Below are positions 28,901 to 38,321 of a stretch of 64,000 nucleotides of DNA, one piece after another; positions within the stretch are counted from its first letter, which is position 1, and every line of letters begins with the position of its first letter. Origin of the DNA: Agrobacterium tumefaciens str. B6 (GTDB taxonomy: Bacteria; Pseudomonadota; Alphaproteobacteria; Rhizobiales; Rhizobiaceae); the NCBI RefSeq assembly GCF_001541315.1, contig NZ_LMVK01000045.1, positions 1 to 64,000 of the forward strand. Reading direction: 5' to 3'. The translations under genes were made by a program, and so were the position numbers. The notes beneath the pieces are model-generated. The model saw only the letters and a program-made list of their open reading frames with translations, ran no database searches and had not been told where the DNA came from.

Positions 28901-29108
28901 CAAAAGACCGCCGAAATCGGCGATTGAGCTCGCCACGGAATCGATCGAACAGCTCACCAAATTCGTTCATTCTCTGCGCGAAGGCGAGAATGGTTTTGCC
29001 TCACGGCTGGTGCCTGAGGAGCAGCAATCCTATGGCGGGGAATATGACCACCTCGCCCGCGTTTCGGAATGGTCGACGGCAGAACCGGGAGACGGCGATG
29101 ACGATTGA
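25923..29108 (+). CDS. addB: AddB, nuclease subunit of the AddAB double-strand-break repair complex
   Basis: 1061 residues. A degenerate helicase-like N-terminus (VYVPTRRSARVLRSEF) and a C-terminal RecB-type nuclease (GIADRIDIKTNGQADIIDYKTG, then QLALEAAALM) are visible. This is the alphaproteobacterial AddB. With AddA it resects DNA ends to initiate homologous recombination, replacing RecBCD. The start overlaps the murU stop (ATGA) and the end overlaps addA by 11 bp, so all are translationally linked. Confidence 0.95.
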   Translation: MTLTHHAKRVLTIAAGTPFLRTLAETLCDGTLTSGYKYDPADPLSLAKVTIYVPTRRSARVLRSEFVDLLGGRSAILPLIRPLGETDDDSGFFEIENPEIMDLAPPISGTGRLIELARLILAWRNSLPDAIRAIHSDSPLVPPASPADAIWLARALGEVIDAMDTEEKDWEALQHLDTGDHAQWWQLTADFLRIASVFWPARLAELNRSSAGRHRNAILRAEANRLANLPDTGPIIVAGSTGSIPAAADLIAAVAALPQGTVVLPGLDLAMPEEQWQAIAEDPTDPSSRTHSQYGLYMLLQKLGILRDDVDQIGAIDGDLEKRAAVFSAALAPAKSTSDWNRWREDRQPGFFDDAFATATLIEAANEREEATAIAVALRLALEAPGAGRPSQAALITPDRGLARRVATELQRFGIDADDSAGTPLSATPQAGLTQLALEAILRPGDPVPIISLLKHPLSRFGLSDEAFAKASKALELMARRGGRVETEIGNLKAVLDAQLAAQRDDRPPPAWRLALPQASAEAGRDLARRIAVATEPLGSAFIRRDRSGRAFTDKLPLSVWAERTGRVIEAICADENNDLAALWSGEAGDKLSELFGELMENGEILDADGPQWIDIFAALVAGESIKPRSMRHPRIFIFGALEARLQSVDTVVIGGLNEGLWPGQTANNPFLSRTMKTAIGLEPPERRIGQLAHDFEMANGTRQIFYTRALRQGSTPAVASRWLQRLLALGGEKFAESLKKRGETYRHWAGLMDESIDQEAAKRPAPKPPAELQPTRYSFSEVSRLRRDPYSIYARRILKLDPLDPFNRDPNAADRGTLYHAIIERYSREAHIPGTPASLAAMQRILDECFDAENLPPHVDVIWRPRFAAVARAFIDWEKERHPSIRHSFFEARAGQEIAEAGIRLTGIADRIDIKTNGQADIIDYKTGLAPSVNQARALLDPQLALEAAALMRGAFREAGSPTPDNLIYVRLRPGERFFADQVNNEHSSRSSKRPPKSAIELATESIEQLTKFVHSLREGENGFASRLVPEEQQSYGGEYDHLARVSEWSTAEPGDGDDD

Positions 29109-32100
29109 TCCCTTCGACGCCGGCCCCGCCGCCGACACGCCTGAAAGCTGGATCGACTGGACCAGCGCCCGGCAGCGGCTTGCCTCCGATCCCGCCAGTT
29201 CCGCATGGGTGTCGGCCAATGCCGGCTCAGGCAAGACCCATGTCCTGACCCAGCGCGTCATTCGCCTGCTTCTGGCCGGCTGCCGGCCCTCGGCGATTTT
29301 GTGCCTCACTTATACCAAGGCCGCGGCGTCGGAAATGTCGAGCCGTGTTTTCGACCGTCTGGCGGAATGGGCTACTTTGCCGGATTCCGATCTTAAGGAC
29401 CGTATCGCCACCATCGAAGGCAAGGCGCCGGATCGCATCAAGCTTGCCGAAGCGCGCAGGCTGTTTGCCAAGGCGCTGGAAACACCGGGCGGGCTGAAAA
29501 TCCAGACCATCCACGCCTTCTGCGAGGCGTTGCTGCACCAGTTTCCGCTGGAAGCCAATGTCGCCGGCCATTTCTCCGTTCTCGATGACCGCGCCGCGAC
29601 CACGCTGCTGGCCGAGGCGCGTCGTACGCTTCTGACGGCGGTTTCGACAGAAAGCGATGCGGAACTGGCGCAGTCACTTGCCTATGTGCTTGATCTCGCC
29701 GACGAAAGCGGGCTGGAATCACTGCTCTCCGCCATCATCGCCAACCGCAGCGCCCTTCGCGCCTTTCTTCTGGACGCCAAACAGTCAGGCGGCATCGATG
29801 CCCGGTTGCGGCAGGCGATGCAGATCGGCCATGGGGAAACCGAAGAAACCGCGGCAGCCGCCTTCTGGCCTCTGCCCGGCCTCTCCGGCCTCGCGCTCGA
29901 TACCTATCTGGCCCTTGCCGACGAGGTGGGCGGAACACGCGTCATCGATGTCGCTTATGCGCTCAGGGAAGTAAAACGCCAACCGGACCCCGTCCAGCGG
30001 ATGGAATTCATCGAAGCGGCGCTGCTGACAGCCAAGGGGGAAAAGAAATCGGATGCCTATGTCATCAACAAGGGCATGCAGAAATCCGCCCCCGAGCTTC
30101 TCGATGCGCTGACGCTGGCGCGTGACCATGTTGTTTCCTGCCGCAATCGTTATCGTCTGGTGCGGATGCTGGCGGCGACAAAATGCGCCCTTGTTCTGGC
30201 CGAAAGGCTGATCGGCGATTTCGAAGACCTGAAGAAACAGCGAAGCCAGCTCGATTTCGAAGATCTGATCGAGCGCGCCGCCAACCTCCTCAACCGCGAT
30301 ACGGCGGGGGCCTGGGTGCATTACAAACTGGATCAGGGCATCGACCATATTCTGGTCGACGAGGCGCAAGATACGAGCCCGGTGCAATGGTCGATCATCC
30401 AGTCGCTGGCGGCGGATTTCTTCACGGGCGAGAGCGCCCGCTTGGGACGGCGCACGCTGTTTGCCGTGGGCGATGAAAAACAGTCGATCTATTCATTCCA
30501 GGGTGCGCGGCCGGAACGGTTTTCGCAGGAGCGCGAAGAGACCAAAAGGCGCGTCGATTCTGTGGAGCAGGCCTTTCACCGCATCCGCCTGCCGCTATCC
30601 TTCCGGTCCACGCAGGATGTGCTGGCCGCTGTCGACCAGGTGTTTTCAGACCCGAATAACGCCAGCGGTCTCAGCGCCGATAACGAACCGGTGGAACACC
30701 GATCCAACCGGGCCGGTCATCCGGGCACTGTGGAAGTGTGGGACATGGTGGCGCCGGAAACCACTGAAGACGAAGAGGATTGGACTGCCCCCTTCGATGC
30801 GCTGCGGGAAAGTGCGCCGGCCACCATCGTTGCCCGCCGTATCGCCGCGCGCATCGCCGATATGATCGGAAACGAAACCATTATCGAGAAAGGTGTCGAG
30901 CGTACCGTCGAGCCCGGCGATATTCTGGTGCTCGTCAGAAAACGCCATGCCTTCGTTAATGCGCTGACCCGGGAGTTGAAAGGGCGCAAGAACATTCCCG
31001 TTGCTGGTGCCGACCGTCTTCGCCTGACCGACCACATTGCCGTGCAGGACCTTCTGGCGCTCGGCCATTTCGTTGTCCTGCCCGAAGATGACCTTTCACT
31101 CGCCGCACTTTTGAAAAGCCCGCTCTTCAACCTGACAGAAGATGACGTTTTCGACATTGCCGCCACGCGATCGGAAACGGAAAGCGTCTGGAAACGGCTG
31201 CAAATCCTTTCGCAGGAAGAGAATAGTCACCTTTCCACCGTTGCCGCCAAGCTGGAAGGCTTCATCGCGCTTTCGAAAACGGCCACGGTGCATGATTTCT
31301 TTGCAGCGGTCCTGACCCTGCATGACGGGCGCAAAAAATTTCTCGGCCGGCTTGGCAACGAGGCGAGCGACGTTCTGGATGAGTTCCTGTCCTTTGCGCT
31401 GGATCACGAAAGAACCGGCCTGCCCGGCCTGCAGGCCTTTTTGTCCGTTCTGGAAACCGATTCTCCTGAAGTGAAGCGCGAGCAGGACAAGGATCGCGGC
31501 GAAGTGCGCATCATGACCGTGCACGCCTCCAAGGGCCTGGAAGCGCCGGTTGTTTTTGTCGTTGATGGCGGTTCGAAAGCCTTCAACCACAGCCATGTGC
31601 CGAAACTGCGCTTCGTCGAAGCGGGTGAGGACGCTTTCCCGGTGTGGCTACCCGGCAGCGGTTTTTCCAACCATCTCATCCGCTCGGATGAAGAACGACT
31701 GAAGACGGCCGCCGAAGACGAATATCGACGGCTGCTTTATGTGGCGATGACGCGCGCTGCTGATCATCTCGTCGTCTGCGGTTATCGCGGCCAGAAGGAA
31801 AATCCCGAATGCTGGCATGCCATCGTCAAGGCGGCGCTTGCCAACAATGAAGACCATTGCAAGCCGCAGCTTTTCATGGCGGATGGCGAGGAATGGCAGG
31901 GGCTTGTCTGGCGTAAATCCGAGGCTCGCACGACATCTGTCCCGCAAAAGCTACCAGAAACGCAGCAGCAGGAAGAATACGCCCTTCCGGCGGGACTTCT
32001 CGCTCCCTTGCCGGCACTGCCCTCCCTGCCGAGACCGCTCAGCCCGTCCGGTGCCGGCACCATCATTGATGACGGCGCGGACGATCTCGCCGTGCGTTCG

Positions 32101-32655
32101 CCGCTTTTCGGCGAGAAAACCGATGTCTCGTCGCTGGCGCTGCAGCGCGGTAGGCTAGTGCATCGCATGCTGCAAGCCCTGCCGGATTTTACCGAGGAGG
32201 AGCGGGAAGCGGCTGCGCGCCGTTATGCGGAGCGTGCGGCTCGTTTTTGGCCTGCTGCCGAGCGCGAACATTTGATACGAGCGGTTCTGCGCGTCATGTC
32301 CGAACCGGCGGTACAACCGGCCTTCTCCGCCAACAGCCGCGCGGAAGTGTCGATCATGGGCACGATGACGATCGGCAGGCAGCAATATGCCGTCTCCGGC
32401 CGCGTCGACCGGCTGGCCGTGGATGGTGATCGCGTCATTCTGGTCGATTACAAGACCAACCGCGTGCCGCCGCGCGAAGCGCGTGAAATACCTTTCTCCC
32501 ACACGGCGCAGCTTGCCATCTATCGCGAAATTCTAGCATCGCTCTATCCCGGCAAGAAATTTGTCTGTGCGCTGATCTATACGGAAAATGCCACTTTTGT
32601 GGCAGTCGAAGACGATGCGATGAGAGAGGCCCTTGCCGCAATAAAGACAAAGTGA
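29098..32655 (+). CDS. addA: AddA, helicase-nuclease subunit
   Basis: 1185 residues, UvrD/RecB family. It has Walker A SANAGSGKTHVLTQRV (about residues 38-53), motif II ILVDEAQDTSPVQW, motif III VGDEKQSIYSFQGA, motif V MTVHASKGLEAPVVF, motif VI LLYVAMTRA and a C-terminal nuclease domain with VILVDYKTNR. The ATG at 29098 is the natural start; codons upstream in this frame lie inside addB. Together AddAB provides end resection, probably guided by a Chi-like sequence not identifiable here. Confidence 0.96.
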   Translation: MTIDPFDAGPAADTPESWIDWTSARQRLASDPASSAWVSANAGSGKTHVLTQRVIRLLLAGCRPSAILCLTYTKAAASEMSSRVFDRLAEWATLPDSDLKDRIATIEGKAPDRIKLAEARRLFAKALETPGGLKIQTIHAFCEALLHQFPLEANVAGHFSVLDDRAATTLLAEARRTLLTAVSTESDAELAQSLAYVLDLADESGLESLLSAIIANRSALRAFLLDAKQSGGIDARLRQAMQIGHGETEETAAAAFWPLPGLSGLALDTYLALADEVGGTRVIDVAYALREVKRQPDPVQRMEFIEAALLTAKGEKKSDAYVINKGMQKSAPELLDALTLARDHVVSCRNRYRLVRMLAATKCALVLAERLIGDFEDLKKQRSQLDFEDLIERAANLLNRDTAGAWVHYKLDQGIDHILVDEAQDTSPVQWSIIQSLAADFFTGESARLGRRTLFAVGDEKQSIYSFQGARPERFSQEREETKRRVDSVEQAFHRIRLPLSFRSTQDVLAAVDQVFSDPNNASGLSADNEPVEHRSNRAGHPGTVEVWDMVAPETTEDEEDWTAPFDALRESAPATIVARRIAARIADMIGNETIIEKGVERTVEPGDILVLVRKRHAFVNALTRELKGRKNIPVAGADRLRLTDHIAVQDLLALGHFVVLPEDDLSLAALLKSPLFNLTEDDVFDIAATRSETESVWKRLQILSQEENSHLSTVAAKLEGFIALSKTATVHDFFAAVLTLHDGRKKFLGRLGNEASDVLDEFLSFALDHERTGLPGLQAFLSVLETDSPEVKREQDKDRGEVRIMTVHASKGLEAPVVFVVDGGSKAFNHSHVPKLRFVEAGEDAFPVWLPGSGFSNHLIRSDEERLKTAAEDEYRRLLYVAMTRAADHLVVCGYRGQKENPECWHAIVKAALANNEDHCKPQLFMADGEEWQGLVWRKSEARTTSVPQKLPETQQQEEYALPAGLLAPLPALPSLPRPLSPSGAGTIIDDGADDLAVRSPLFGEKTDVSSLALQRGRLVHRMLQALPDFTEEEREAAARRYAERAARFWPAAEREHLIRAVLRVMSEPAVQPAFSANSRAEVSIMGTMTIGRQQYAVSGRVDRLAVDGDRVILVDYKTNRVPPREAREIPFSHTAQLAIYREILASLYPGKKFVCALIYTENATFVAVEDDAMREALAAIKTK

Positions 32656-32732
32656 GATACCGGGGCATTGAAATTCCGACGCGCCCGCATCACATCGATA
32701 GCGGAAAAGATTAGCTGAAAGGAGAGCCAGAT

Positions 32733-33053
32733 ATGGCTACCGTAAAAGTCGATGCCGCCAACTTCCAGTCCGAAGTCCTCGAATCCGCCGAACCCGTCGT
32801 GGTGGATTTCTGGGCCGAATGGTGCGGCCCGTGCAAGATGATCGCGCCAAGCCTTGAGGAAATTTCGTCCGAGCTGGCCGGCAAGGTCAAGGTCGCAAAG
32901 CTCAACATCGACGAAAACCCGGAACTGGCGGCCCAGTTCGGCGTGCGCTCGATCCCGACCCTTGCCATGTTCAAGGGCGGCGAAGTGGCTGATATCAAGG
33001 TTGGCGCTGCTCCCAAGACAGCGCTTTCCGCCTGGATTTCCGGCGCCGCATAA
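32733..33053 (+). CDS. trxA: Thioredoxin
   Basis: 106 residues, the classic cytosolic thioredoxin with [10 protein letters not shown] (redox cysteines) and the cis-Pro in [22 protein letters not shown] lies upstream of the ATG. It follows addA by 77 bp and may have its own promoter. It ends in a terminator shared with folC. Confidence 0.97.
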   Translation: MATVKVDAANFQSEVLESAEPVVVDFWAEWCGPCKMIAPSLEEISSELAGKVKVAKLNIDENPELAAQFGVRSIPTLAMFKGGEVADIKVGAAPKTALSAWISGAA

Positions 33054-33070
33054 GCAATATCGATGGAATG

Positions 33071-33103
33071 AAAAAAGCCCGGCAGTGATGCCGGGCTTTT
33101 TTA
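33071..33103. terminator. Bidirectional terminator between trxA and folC
   Basis: AAAAAAGCCCGGCA and TGCCGGGCTTTTTT form a perfect hairpin with A- and T-runs on both sides. The minus-strand gene folC ends inside it. Confidence 0.93.
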
Positions 33104-34444
33104 TTGGGGAACCGTGCCGTTCAGGGCAAGCGCATTGCCCGCAAGGTAAAGCGAGCCGCCGATCAGGATGCGCGGCGCTGGTCCTTCGGGATCAAAGCGG
33201 CGCGTCAGCTCTTCCAAGGCATGCGTGAGAGACGAGGTGGGTGCCGCAACAAGACCGGCATCGAAGGCGGCATGGGCAAGTACCACGGGGTCGATCGCCG
33301 CATCCGTGCCGCCGATCGGCACCGTGAAGACATATTCGGCGATATCGGCGAAGGCCTTGAAATAACCCACCGGATCCTTGGTGTTGATCATGCCCGCAAT
33401 GATGAAGAGCGGGCGTGCTATCTTTTCCTCAAAGCCAGCCATCGCCTCGGCGATAACCTCGCCCGCGCCGGGGTTATGACCGCCATCGACCCAGATTTCC
33501 GCATCCTTAGGGGCCATTTCAGCGATTTTGCCGGACAGGATACGCTGCAGACGGCCGGGCCATTCCACCGTGGTCATGGCCTTTTCGATCATCCGTTCCG
33601 TCACCTCGAAACCGGCGGCCTTGACGGCGCGGATCGCGGCAGCGGCATTGGCAAGCTGGTGACGGCCGGGAAGTCGTGGCAACGGCGCATCGGCCAGGCC
33701 GAACTCGTCCTGATAAACCATGCGGCCGAATTCTTCATGGGCGGAAAAATCCTGCCCGTAGACGGATACCGGGCAACCGAGCCGCTCCGCCGTGGCAATC
33801 AGCGTTTCGAGCGCCGCATCATATTCCTGATGACCGATGACGACGGGCGAACCCTTTTTCATGATGCCGGCCTTTTCGGCGGCTATCAGCTCCACGCGGT
33901 CACCGAGATAGGCCTGATGATCGAGCGAGATCGGCATGATGACGGAGACGGCTGGGTGGTTGATTACATTGGTTGCATCGAATCGACCGCCTAGGCCAAC
34001 CTCTACGACGGCGGCATCGGCGGGTTGTTCCGCAAAAAGCACGAACATCGCCGCAGTCAGAATTTCGAAAACCGTTATCATCTGACCGGCATTGGCAGTT
34101 TCAATGCGGCGCAGCGCGTCCGCAAAGATCTCGTCTTCAACATAACGACCTTTATCGCCGGCCACGCCGATACGGTACCGCTCATGCCAGTTCACAAGAT
34201 GCGGCGATGTATGCACGTGGACGGAAAGCCCTGCCGCCTCCAGCAGGGCACGGCAGAAGGCCGTGACCGAACCCTTGCCATTTGTGCCGGCCACATGGAT
34301 CACCGGCGGCATTCTGTTCTGGGGACTGCCGAGTTTTTCGAGAAGACGGGAAATTCTGTCGAGTGAAAGATCGAACCCCTTGGGGTGGAGCTGCATCAGC
34401 TCCTCAATGATCTTTTCGGCCTCACCGATCGCGGGCTTCGTCAT
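33101..34444 (-). CDS. folC: FolC, folylpolyglutamate/dihydrofolate synthase
   Basis: 447 residues from the ATG at 34444 (MTKPAIGEAEKII); an ATG 12 codons upstream is an alternative. A Mur-ligase-type ATP site HVAGTNGKGSV (about residues 51-61), the folate loop VHTSPHLV and VEVGLGGRFDATNV are diagnostic. It adds glutamate to dihydropteroate and to folates. It is the last gene of trpF-trpB-trpA-accD-folC, on the same strand as accD after a gap of about 120 bp. Confidence 0.94.
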   Translation of the reverse strand: MTKPAIGEAEKIIEELMQLHPKGFDLSLDRISRLLEKLGSPQNRMPPVIHVAGTNGKGSVTAFCRALLEAAGLSVHVHTSPHLVNWHERYRIGVAGDKGRYVEDEIFADALRRIETANAGQMITVFEILTAAMFVLFAEQPADAAVVEVGLGGRFDATNVINHPAVSVIMPISLDHQAYLGDRVELIAAEKAGIMKKGSPVVIGHQEYDAALETLIATAERLGCPVSVYGQDFSAHEEFGRMVYQDEFGLADAPLPRLPGRHQLANAAAAIRAVKAAGFEVTERMIEKAMTTVEWPGRLQRILSGKIAEMAPKDAEIWVDGGHNPGAGEVIAEAMAGFEEKIARPLFIIAGMINTKDPVGYFKAFADIAEYVFTVPIGGTDAAIDPVVLAHAAFDAGLVAAPTSSLTHALEELTRRFDPEGPAPRILIGGSLYLAGNALALNGTVPQ

Positions 34445-34566
34445 GTCTTCCGTTCGCCTTTCAGGCGTTTTGCTTGCCATTTGTCCGCCGCACCAAAAAT
34501 GAAATCATGCAACGTATAGCATCATCCCGAAGGCAGTTTATGCCTCCGGGCGACATATTTTTTTCC

Positions 34567-35463
34567 TCAGGCCGAAGCCGCCAGCGGTACGACGGCGTTT
34601 GCGTTGTCAGCAGGCGCTTTGGTCATGATCTTGAGCAGATTGGCCAGCGTGTCCGGGATTTCGCGGCGGTCGACGACCATATCTACCATGCCGTGTTCCA
34701 GCAGGTATTCCGAGGTCTGGAAGCCTTCCGGCAGCTTTTCACGAATGGTCTGCTCGATCACACGCTTGCCCGCAAAGCAGATTTCAGCGCCCGGCTCGGC
34801 GATATGCACGTCACCCAGCATGGCATAGGAGGCCGTAACACCACCCGTCGTTGGGTTCGTCAGAACCACGATATAGGGCATGCCTGCCTCTTTCAGCATG
34901 TTTACCGCAACCGTGGTGCGCGGCAGCTGCATCAGCGAAAGAATGCCTTCCTGCATGCGCGCCCCGCCGGAGGCCGGGAACATGACGAGCGGGCAACGCT
35001 CGGAAATCGCACGCTCAAAGGCCTTGACGATGGCTTCGCCGGCGGCGATGCCGAGCGAACCGCCCATGAACTGGAATTCATGCACGACGGCAACGATCTT
35101 CAGGCCTTTCAAGTGGCCGACACCGGCAAGGATCGTGTCTTCCTGCTCGGTTTTCGTGCGGCTGTCACGCAGACGGTCGGTGTATTTCTTGGAATCGCGG
35201 AACTTCAGAGGGTCCTGCGCTACCTTCGGCTGCGGAAGCGCCTCGTAGACGCCACCATCAAAAAGATCGGCAAGGCGCGCCTTGGCCGGCATCTTCATAT
35301 GGTAACCAGAAGCCGGGATGACCCACTTGTTGTCTTCCAGGTCCTTGTGGAAGACCATTTCGCCCGTTTCCGGGCACTTGATCCACAGGTTCTCCGGAAC
35401 CTCCGGGCGGCGGCCAAGCATGGAATTGATCCGCGGCCGAACGTAATTAGTGATCCAGTTCAA
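34567..35463 (-). CDS. accD: Acetyl-CoA carboxylase carboxyltransferase subunit beta
   Basis: 298 residues. The carboxyltransferase core is complete ([55 protein letters not shown]). The N-terminal zinc ribbon of E. coli AccD (four Cys) is degenerate: [13 protein letters not shown] and [11 protein letters not shown] retain a single Cys, so zinc cannot bind as in E. coli. This appears to be a lineage trait. It lies 28 bp after trpA; the trp-accD-folC linkage is common in alphaproteobacteria. Confidence 0.96.
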   Translation of the reverse strand: MNWITNYVRPRINSMLGRRPEVPENLWIKCPETGEMVFHKDLEDNKWVIPASGYHMKMPAKARLADLFDGGVYEALPQPKVAQDPLKFRDSKKYTDRLRDSRTKTEQEDTILAGVGHLKGLKIVAVVHEFQFMGGSLGIAAGEAIVKAFERAISERCPLVMFPASGGARMQEGILSLMQLPRTTVAVNMLKEAGMPYIVVLTNPTTGGVTASYAMLGDVHIAEPGAEICFAGKRVIEQTIREKLPEGFQTSEYLLEHGMVDMVVDRREIPDTLANLLKIMTKAPADNANAVVPLAASA

Positions 35464-35490
35464 CTGTCTACTCCTGACTGGGCCGCGCGC

Positions 35491-36330
35491 TTATTCCGCA
35501 GCGGCAAGGCGCGACGCACGCACGCCCGTTGAAAGTCCTTTTACCAGCGTCGTAACGGCCGGCACGGTATCGGCGGTCGCCTGCCCGTCCTTGGTCAGGC
35601 TGCCAGCAATCTGGTTGACGATGGCCGAACCGACCACAACGCCATCTGCCACCGCGCCGATCGCTTTTGCATGATCGGCCGTCTTGACACCAAAACCGAC
35701 ACAGACCGGCAGTTCCGTATGCGCCTTGATACGACCGACAGCGCCCGAGATCAACGAGGGATCGGGAAGCGCCGAACCGGTGATACCGTTCATCGAAACG
35801 TAATAAACGAAACCTGAGGTATTTTTAAGGACGGTCGGCAGGCGCTTGCCATCCGTAGTCGGGGTCGCGAGACGGATGAAGTTGATGCCGCGCGCGAGCG
35901 CCGGTATGCAGAGTTCATCGTCCATTTCCGGCGGAAGATCGACTACGATCAGGCCATCGATGCCAGCCGCCAGCGCGTCGTCCAAAAACTTTTCGACGCC
36001 ATAGATATAGATCGGATTATAATAGCCCATCAGCACGATGGGTGTTGCATCGTCTTGCCTGCGGAACTCGCGGGCGAGATCGAGCGTGGTCTTCAGCGTC
36101 TGTCCGCCCTTCAGCGCGCGCTGGCCGGCCAGCTGAATGGCCGGACCATCCGCCATCGGGTCGGAAAAGGGCATGCCGAGTTCGATGACGTCAGCACCGG
36201 CTTCCGGCAGCGCTTTCATGATGCCGAGCGAGGTCTGGAAATCCGGGTCGCCGCCCATGAAATAGGTAATCAGGGCCGGGCGATTTTCAGCGCGCAGATC
36301 GGCAAAGCGCTTGTCCATACGTGCAGTCAT
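35491..36330 (-). CDS. trpA: Tryptophan synthase alpha subunit
   Basis: 279 residues. The catalytic Glu in [16 protein letters not shown] and Asp in [11 protein letters not shown] are present, with phosphate loops [10 protein letters not shown] and [11 protein letters not shown]. It cleaves indole-glycerol-phosphate and channels indole to TrpB. I start it at the ATG at 36330 ([12 protein letters not shown]), the family length; the frame is open upstream but overlaps trpB. It lies 4 bp after the trpB stop. Confidence 0.96.
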   Translation of the reverse strand: MTARMDKRFADLRAENRPALITYFMGGDPDFQTSLGIMKALPEAGADVIELGMPFSDPMADGPAIQLAGQRALKGGQTLKTTLDLAREFRRQDDATPIVLMGYYNPIYIYGVEKFLDDALAAGIDGLIVVDLPPEMDDELCIPALARGINFIRLATPTTDGKRLPTVLKNTSGFVYYVSMNGITGSALPDPSLISGAVGRIKAHTELPVCVGFGVKTADHAKAIGAVADGVVVGSAIVNQIAGSLTKDGQATADTVPAVTTLVKGLSTGVRASRLAAAE

Positions 36331-36334
36331 GATC

Positions 36335-37555
36335 TTATACATCCATTCCAAGGAACTTGCTGACGGTGTGGACATCCTTGTCACCACGGCCGGAAAGGTT
36401 CATCAGGATGATTTCATCCTTACCCATCTTCGGCGCGCGCTTGATGACCTCGGCCAAGGCGTGGCTCGGCTCGAGAGCCGGAATGATGCCTTCGAGGCGG
36501 GTGAGCATCTGGAAGGCATCCAGCGCCTCATGGTCCATGATCGGCACATATTCCACGCGGCCGATGTCGTTCAGCCAGGAATGTTCAGGGCCGATGCCAG
36601 GATAATCGAGACCTGCGGAAATCGAATGGCCTTCCTTGATCTGGCCGTCGTCATCCTGAAGCAGATAGGTACGGTTGCCGTGCAGCACGCCCGGCGAACC
36701 GGCGGTGATGGAAGCGCAATGCTCGTCACCCGAAAGACCCTTGCCGCCGGCTTCGACACCGACGATACGGACATTCTTGTCATCGAGGAAAGGATGGAAG
36801 ATGCCGATGGCGTTCGAACCGCCGCCGACAGCCGCAATGACCAGATCCGGCAGGCGGCCTTCCGCCTCCAGCATCTGCGCCTTGGCTTCCTCGCCGATGA
36901 CCGCCTGGAAATCGCGAACCATTTCCGGATAGGGATGCGGGCCGGCCGCGGTGCCGATCAGATAATAGGTATCCTCGACATTGGTAACCCAGTCACGCAG
37001 GGCCTCGTTCATGGCGTCCTTGAGCGTGCCATGACCTGCTGTCACCGGTTTCACCTCGGCGCCCAGAAGCTTCATGCGGAAGACGTTCGGGGCCTGACGG
37101 GCTACGTCGGTCGCGCCCATATAAACGACACAGGGAAGACCGAAACGTGCTGCCACCGTTGCGGAGGCAACGCCGTGCTGGCCCGCGCCGGTTTCCGCGA
37201 TGATGCGGGTCTTGCCCATGCGCTTGGCAAGCAGGATCTGGCCGAGGCAATTGTTGATCTTGTGCGAGCCGGTGTGGTTCAGCTCCTCGCGCTTGAAATA
37301 GATCTTCGCGCCACCAAGTTCCGCCGTCAGGCGTTCCGCGAAATAAAGCGGGCTCGGGCGACCGGTATAGTGCGCGCCGAGATGCTTGAGTTCCGCCTGA
37401 AACGCGGGATCGGTCTTGGCCTTGTCCCATTCCGCCTGCAAATCCAGAATGAGCGGCATCAGCGTTTCGGCAACGAAGCGACCTCCGTAAATACCGAAAC
37501 GGCCGTCCTCATCGGGACCAGCACGAAAAGAATTGGGTGTTGGCGCGTCGTTCAC
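36335..37555 (-). CDS. trpB: Tryptophan synthase beta subunit
   Basis: 406 residues. The PLP lysine is in [12 protein letters not shown], with the catalytic Glu in AETGAGQHG and the phosphate loop VGGGSNAIG. The start is a GTG at 37555, chosen because it gives the family N-terminus ([17 protein letters not shown]) and has AAAGGGAG at ideal spacing; the ATG 11 codons upstream lies inside trpF. It overlaps or abuts the trpF stop, so the pair is translationally coupled. Confidence 0.95.
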   Translation of the reverse strand: MNDAPTPNSFRAGPDEDGRFGIYGGRFVAETLMPLILDLQAEWDKAKTDPAFQAELKHLGAHYTGRPSPLYFAERLTAELGGAKIYFKREELNHTGSHKINNCLGQILLAKRMGKTRIIAETGAGQHGVASATVAARFGLPCVVYMGATDVARQAPNVFRMKLLGAEVKPVTAGHGTLKDAMNEALRDWVTNVEDTYYLIGTAAGPHPYPEMVRDFQAVIGEEAKAQMLEAEGRLPDLVIAAVGGGSNAIGIFHPFLDDKNVRIVGVEAGGKGLSGDEHCASITAGSPGVLHGNRTYLLQDDDGQIKEGHSISAGLDYPGIGPEHSWLNDIGRVEYVPIMDHEALDAFQMLTRLEGIIPALEPSHALAEVIKRAPKMGKDEIILMNLSGRGDKDVHTVSKFLGMDV

Positions 37556-37556
37556 T

Positions 37557-38219
37557 TCAAGCTCCCTTTGGGCCTTTCGACCAATCATTCACCACATCAA
37601 AAAATGCATCGATCATGGACAGATCCTTGATGCCCGGCGCGCTTTCGACACCGGACGACAAATCTAGTCCGCTTGCCTTGGTTTCCGCCAGAGCCTCGGT
37701 GACATTGTCCTTGTTCAACCCTCCGGAAAGCATGTAATCGATACTTCCGTCAAGTGAGCGCAGAATAGTCCAGTCGAACGAGACGCCATTGCCGCCCGGC
37801 AGGTCGGAGCCCGCCGGCGCCTTGGCATCCAGCAGAAAACGATCGGCTATTCCAATATAAGGGTCGATTTTGGCAAGATCAGCGGCATCGCGAATGGAAA
37901 TCGCTTTCATGACAGGCAGGCCATAAAGCGCCTTGATGTTCAGCAGCCGTTCCGGGCTTTCACTGCCGTGCATCTGCAGGATATCCGGTCTTACGAGATC
38001 AACGATTTCATCGAGATAATCATTATTGGCATCAACGGTGACCGCGACCACCTTGGCGGCGCCACGGGCGGCTTCCGCCAGCCTGCCGGCAATATCGGGC
38101 TCGATGTTGCGCGGGCTTTTTTCAAAGAAAATAAAACCGACATGGGACGCACCGCGCCTGACGGCACGCTCCAGCGCTTCCGGTGTCTTCAATCCGCAAA
38201 TCTTGATATCCGGTTTCAT
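37557..38219 (-). CDS. trpF: Phosphoribosylanthranilate isomerase
   Basis: 220 residues, a small (beta/alpha)8 enzyme. The catalytic Cys is in [13 protein letters not shown] and the Asp is in FLLDAKAP; the phosphate loop is [11 protein letters not shown]. The ATG at 38219 (MKPDIKICG) is chosen; the frame continues 17 codons upstream without family similarity. It is the first gene of trpF-trpB-trpA-accD-folC, and a parS-like palindrome lies in its upstream region. Confidence 0.95.
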   Translation of the reverse strand: MKPDIKICGLKTPEALERAVRRGASHVGFIFFEKSPRNIEPDIAGRLAEAARGAAKVVAVTVDANNDYLDEIVDLVRPDILQMHGSESPERLLNIKALYGLPVMKAISIRDAADLAKIDPYIGIADRFLLDAKAPAGSDLPGGNGVSFDWTILRSLDGSIDYMLSGGLNKDNVTEALAETKASGLDLSSGVESAPGIKDLSMIDAFFDVVNDWSKGPKGA

Positions 38220-38281
38220 ACCCGCGACCTGACATGAAATGCGACAAGAGTCGAGCCAAATCGCACCCATTCCCGATGGAA

Positions 38282-38297
38282 TGTTTCACGTGAATCC
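38282..38297. other. parS-like site 1 (14/16 match)
   Basis: TGTTTCACGTGAATCC, compared with the bacterial consensus TGTTTCACGTGAAACA. It is intergenic between trpF and the YgjP-like gene, about 14 kb left of the origin candidate. Confidence 0.7.
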
Positions 38298-38321
38298 AGA
38301 TGGCGATCCGTGCCGCAGGTT

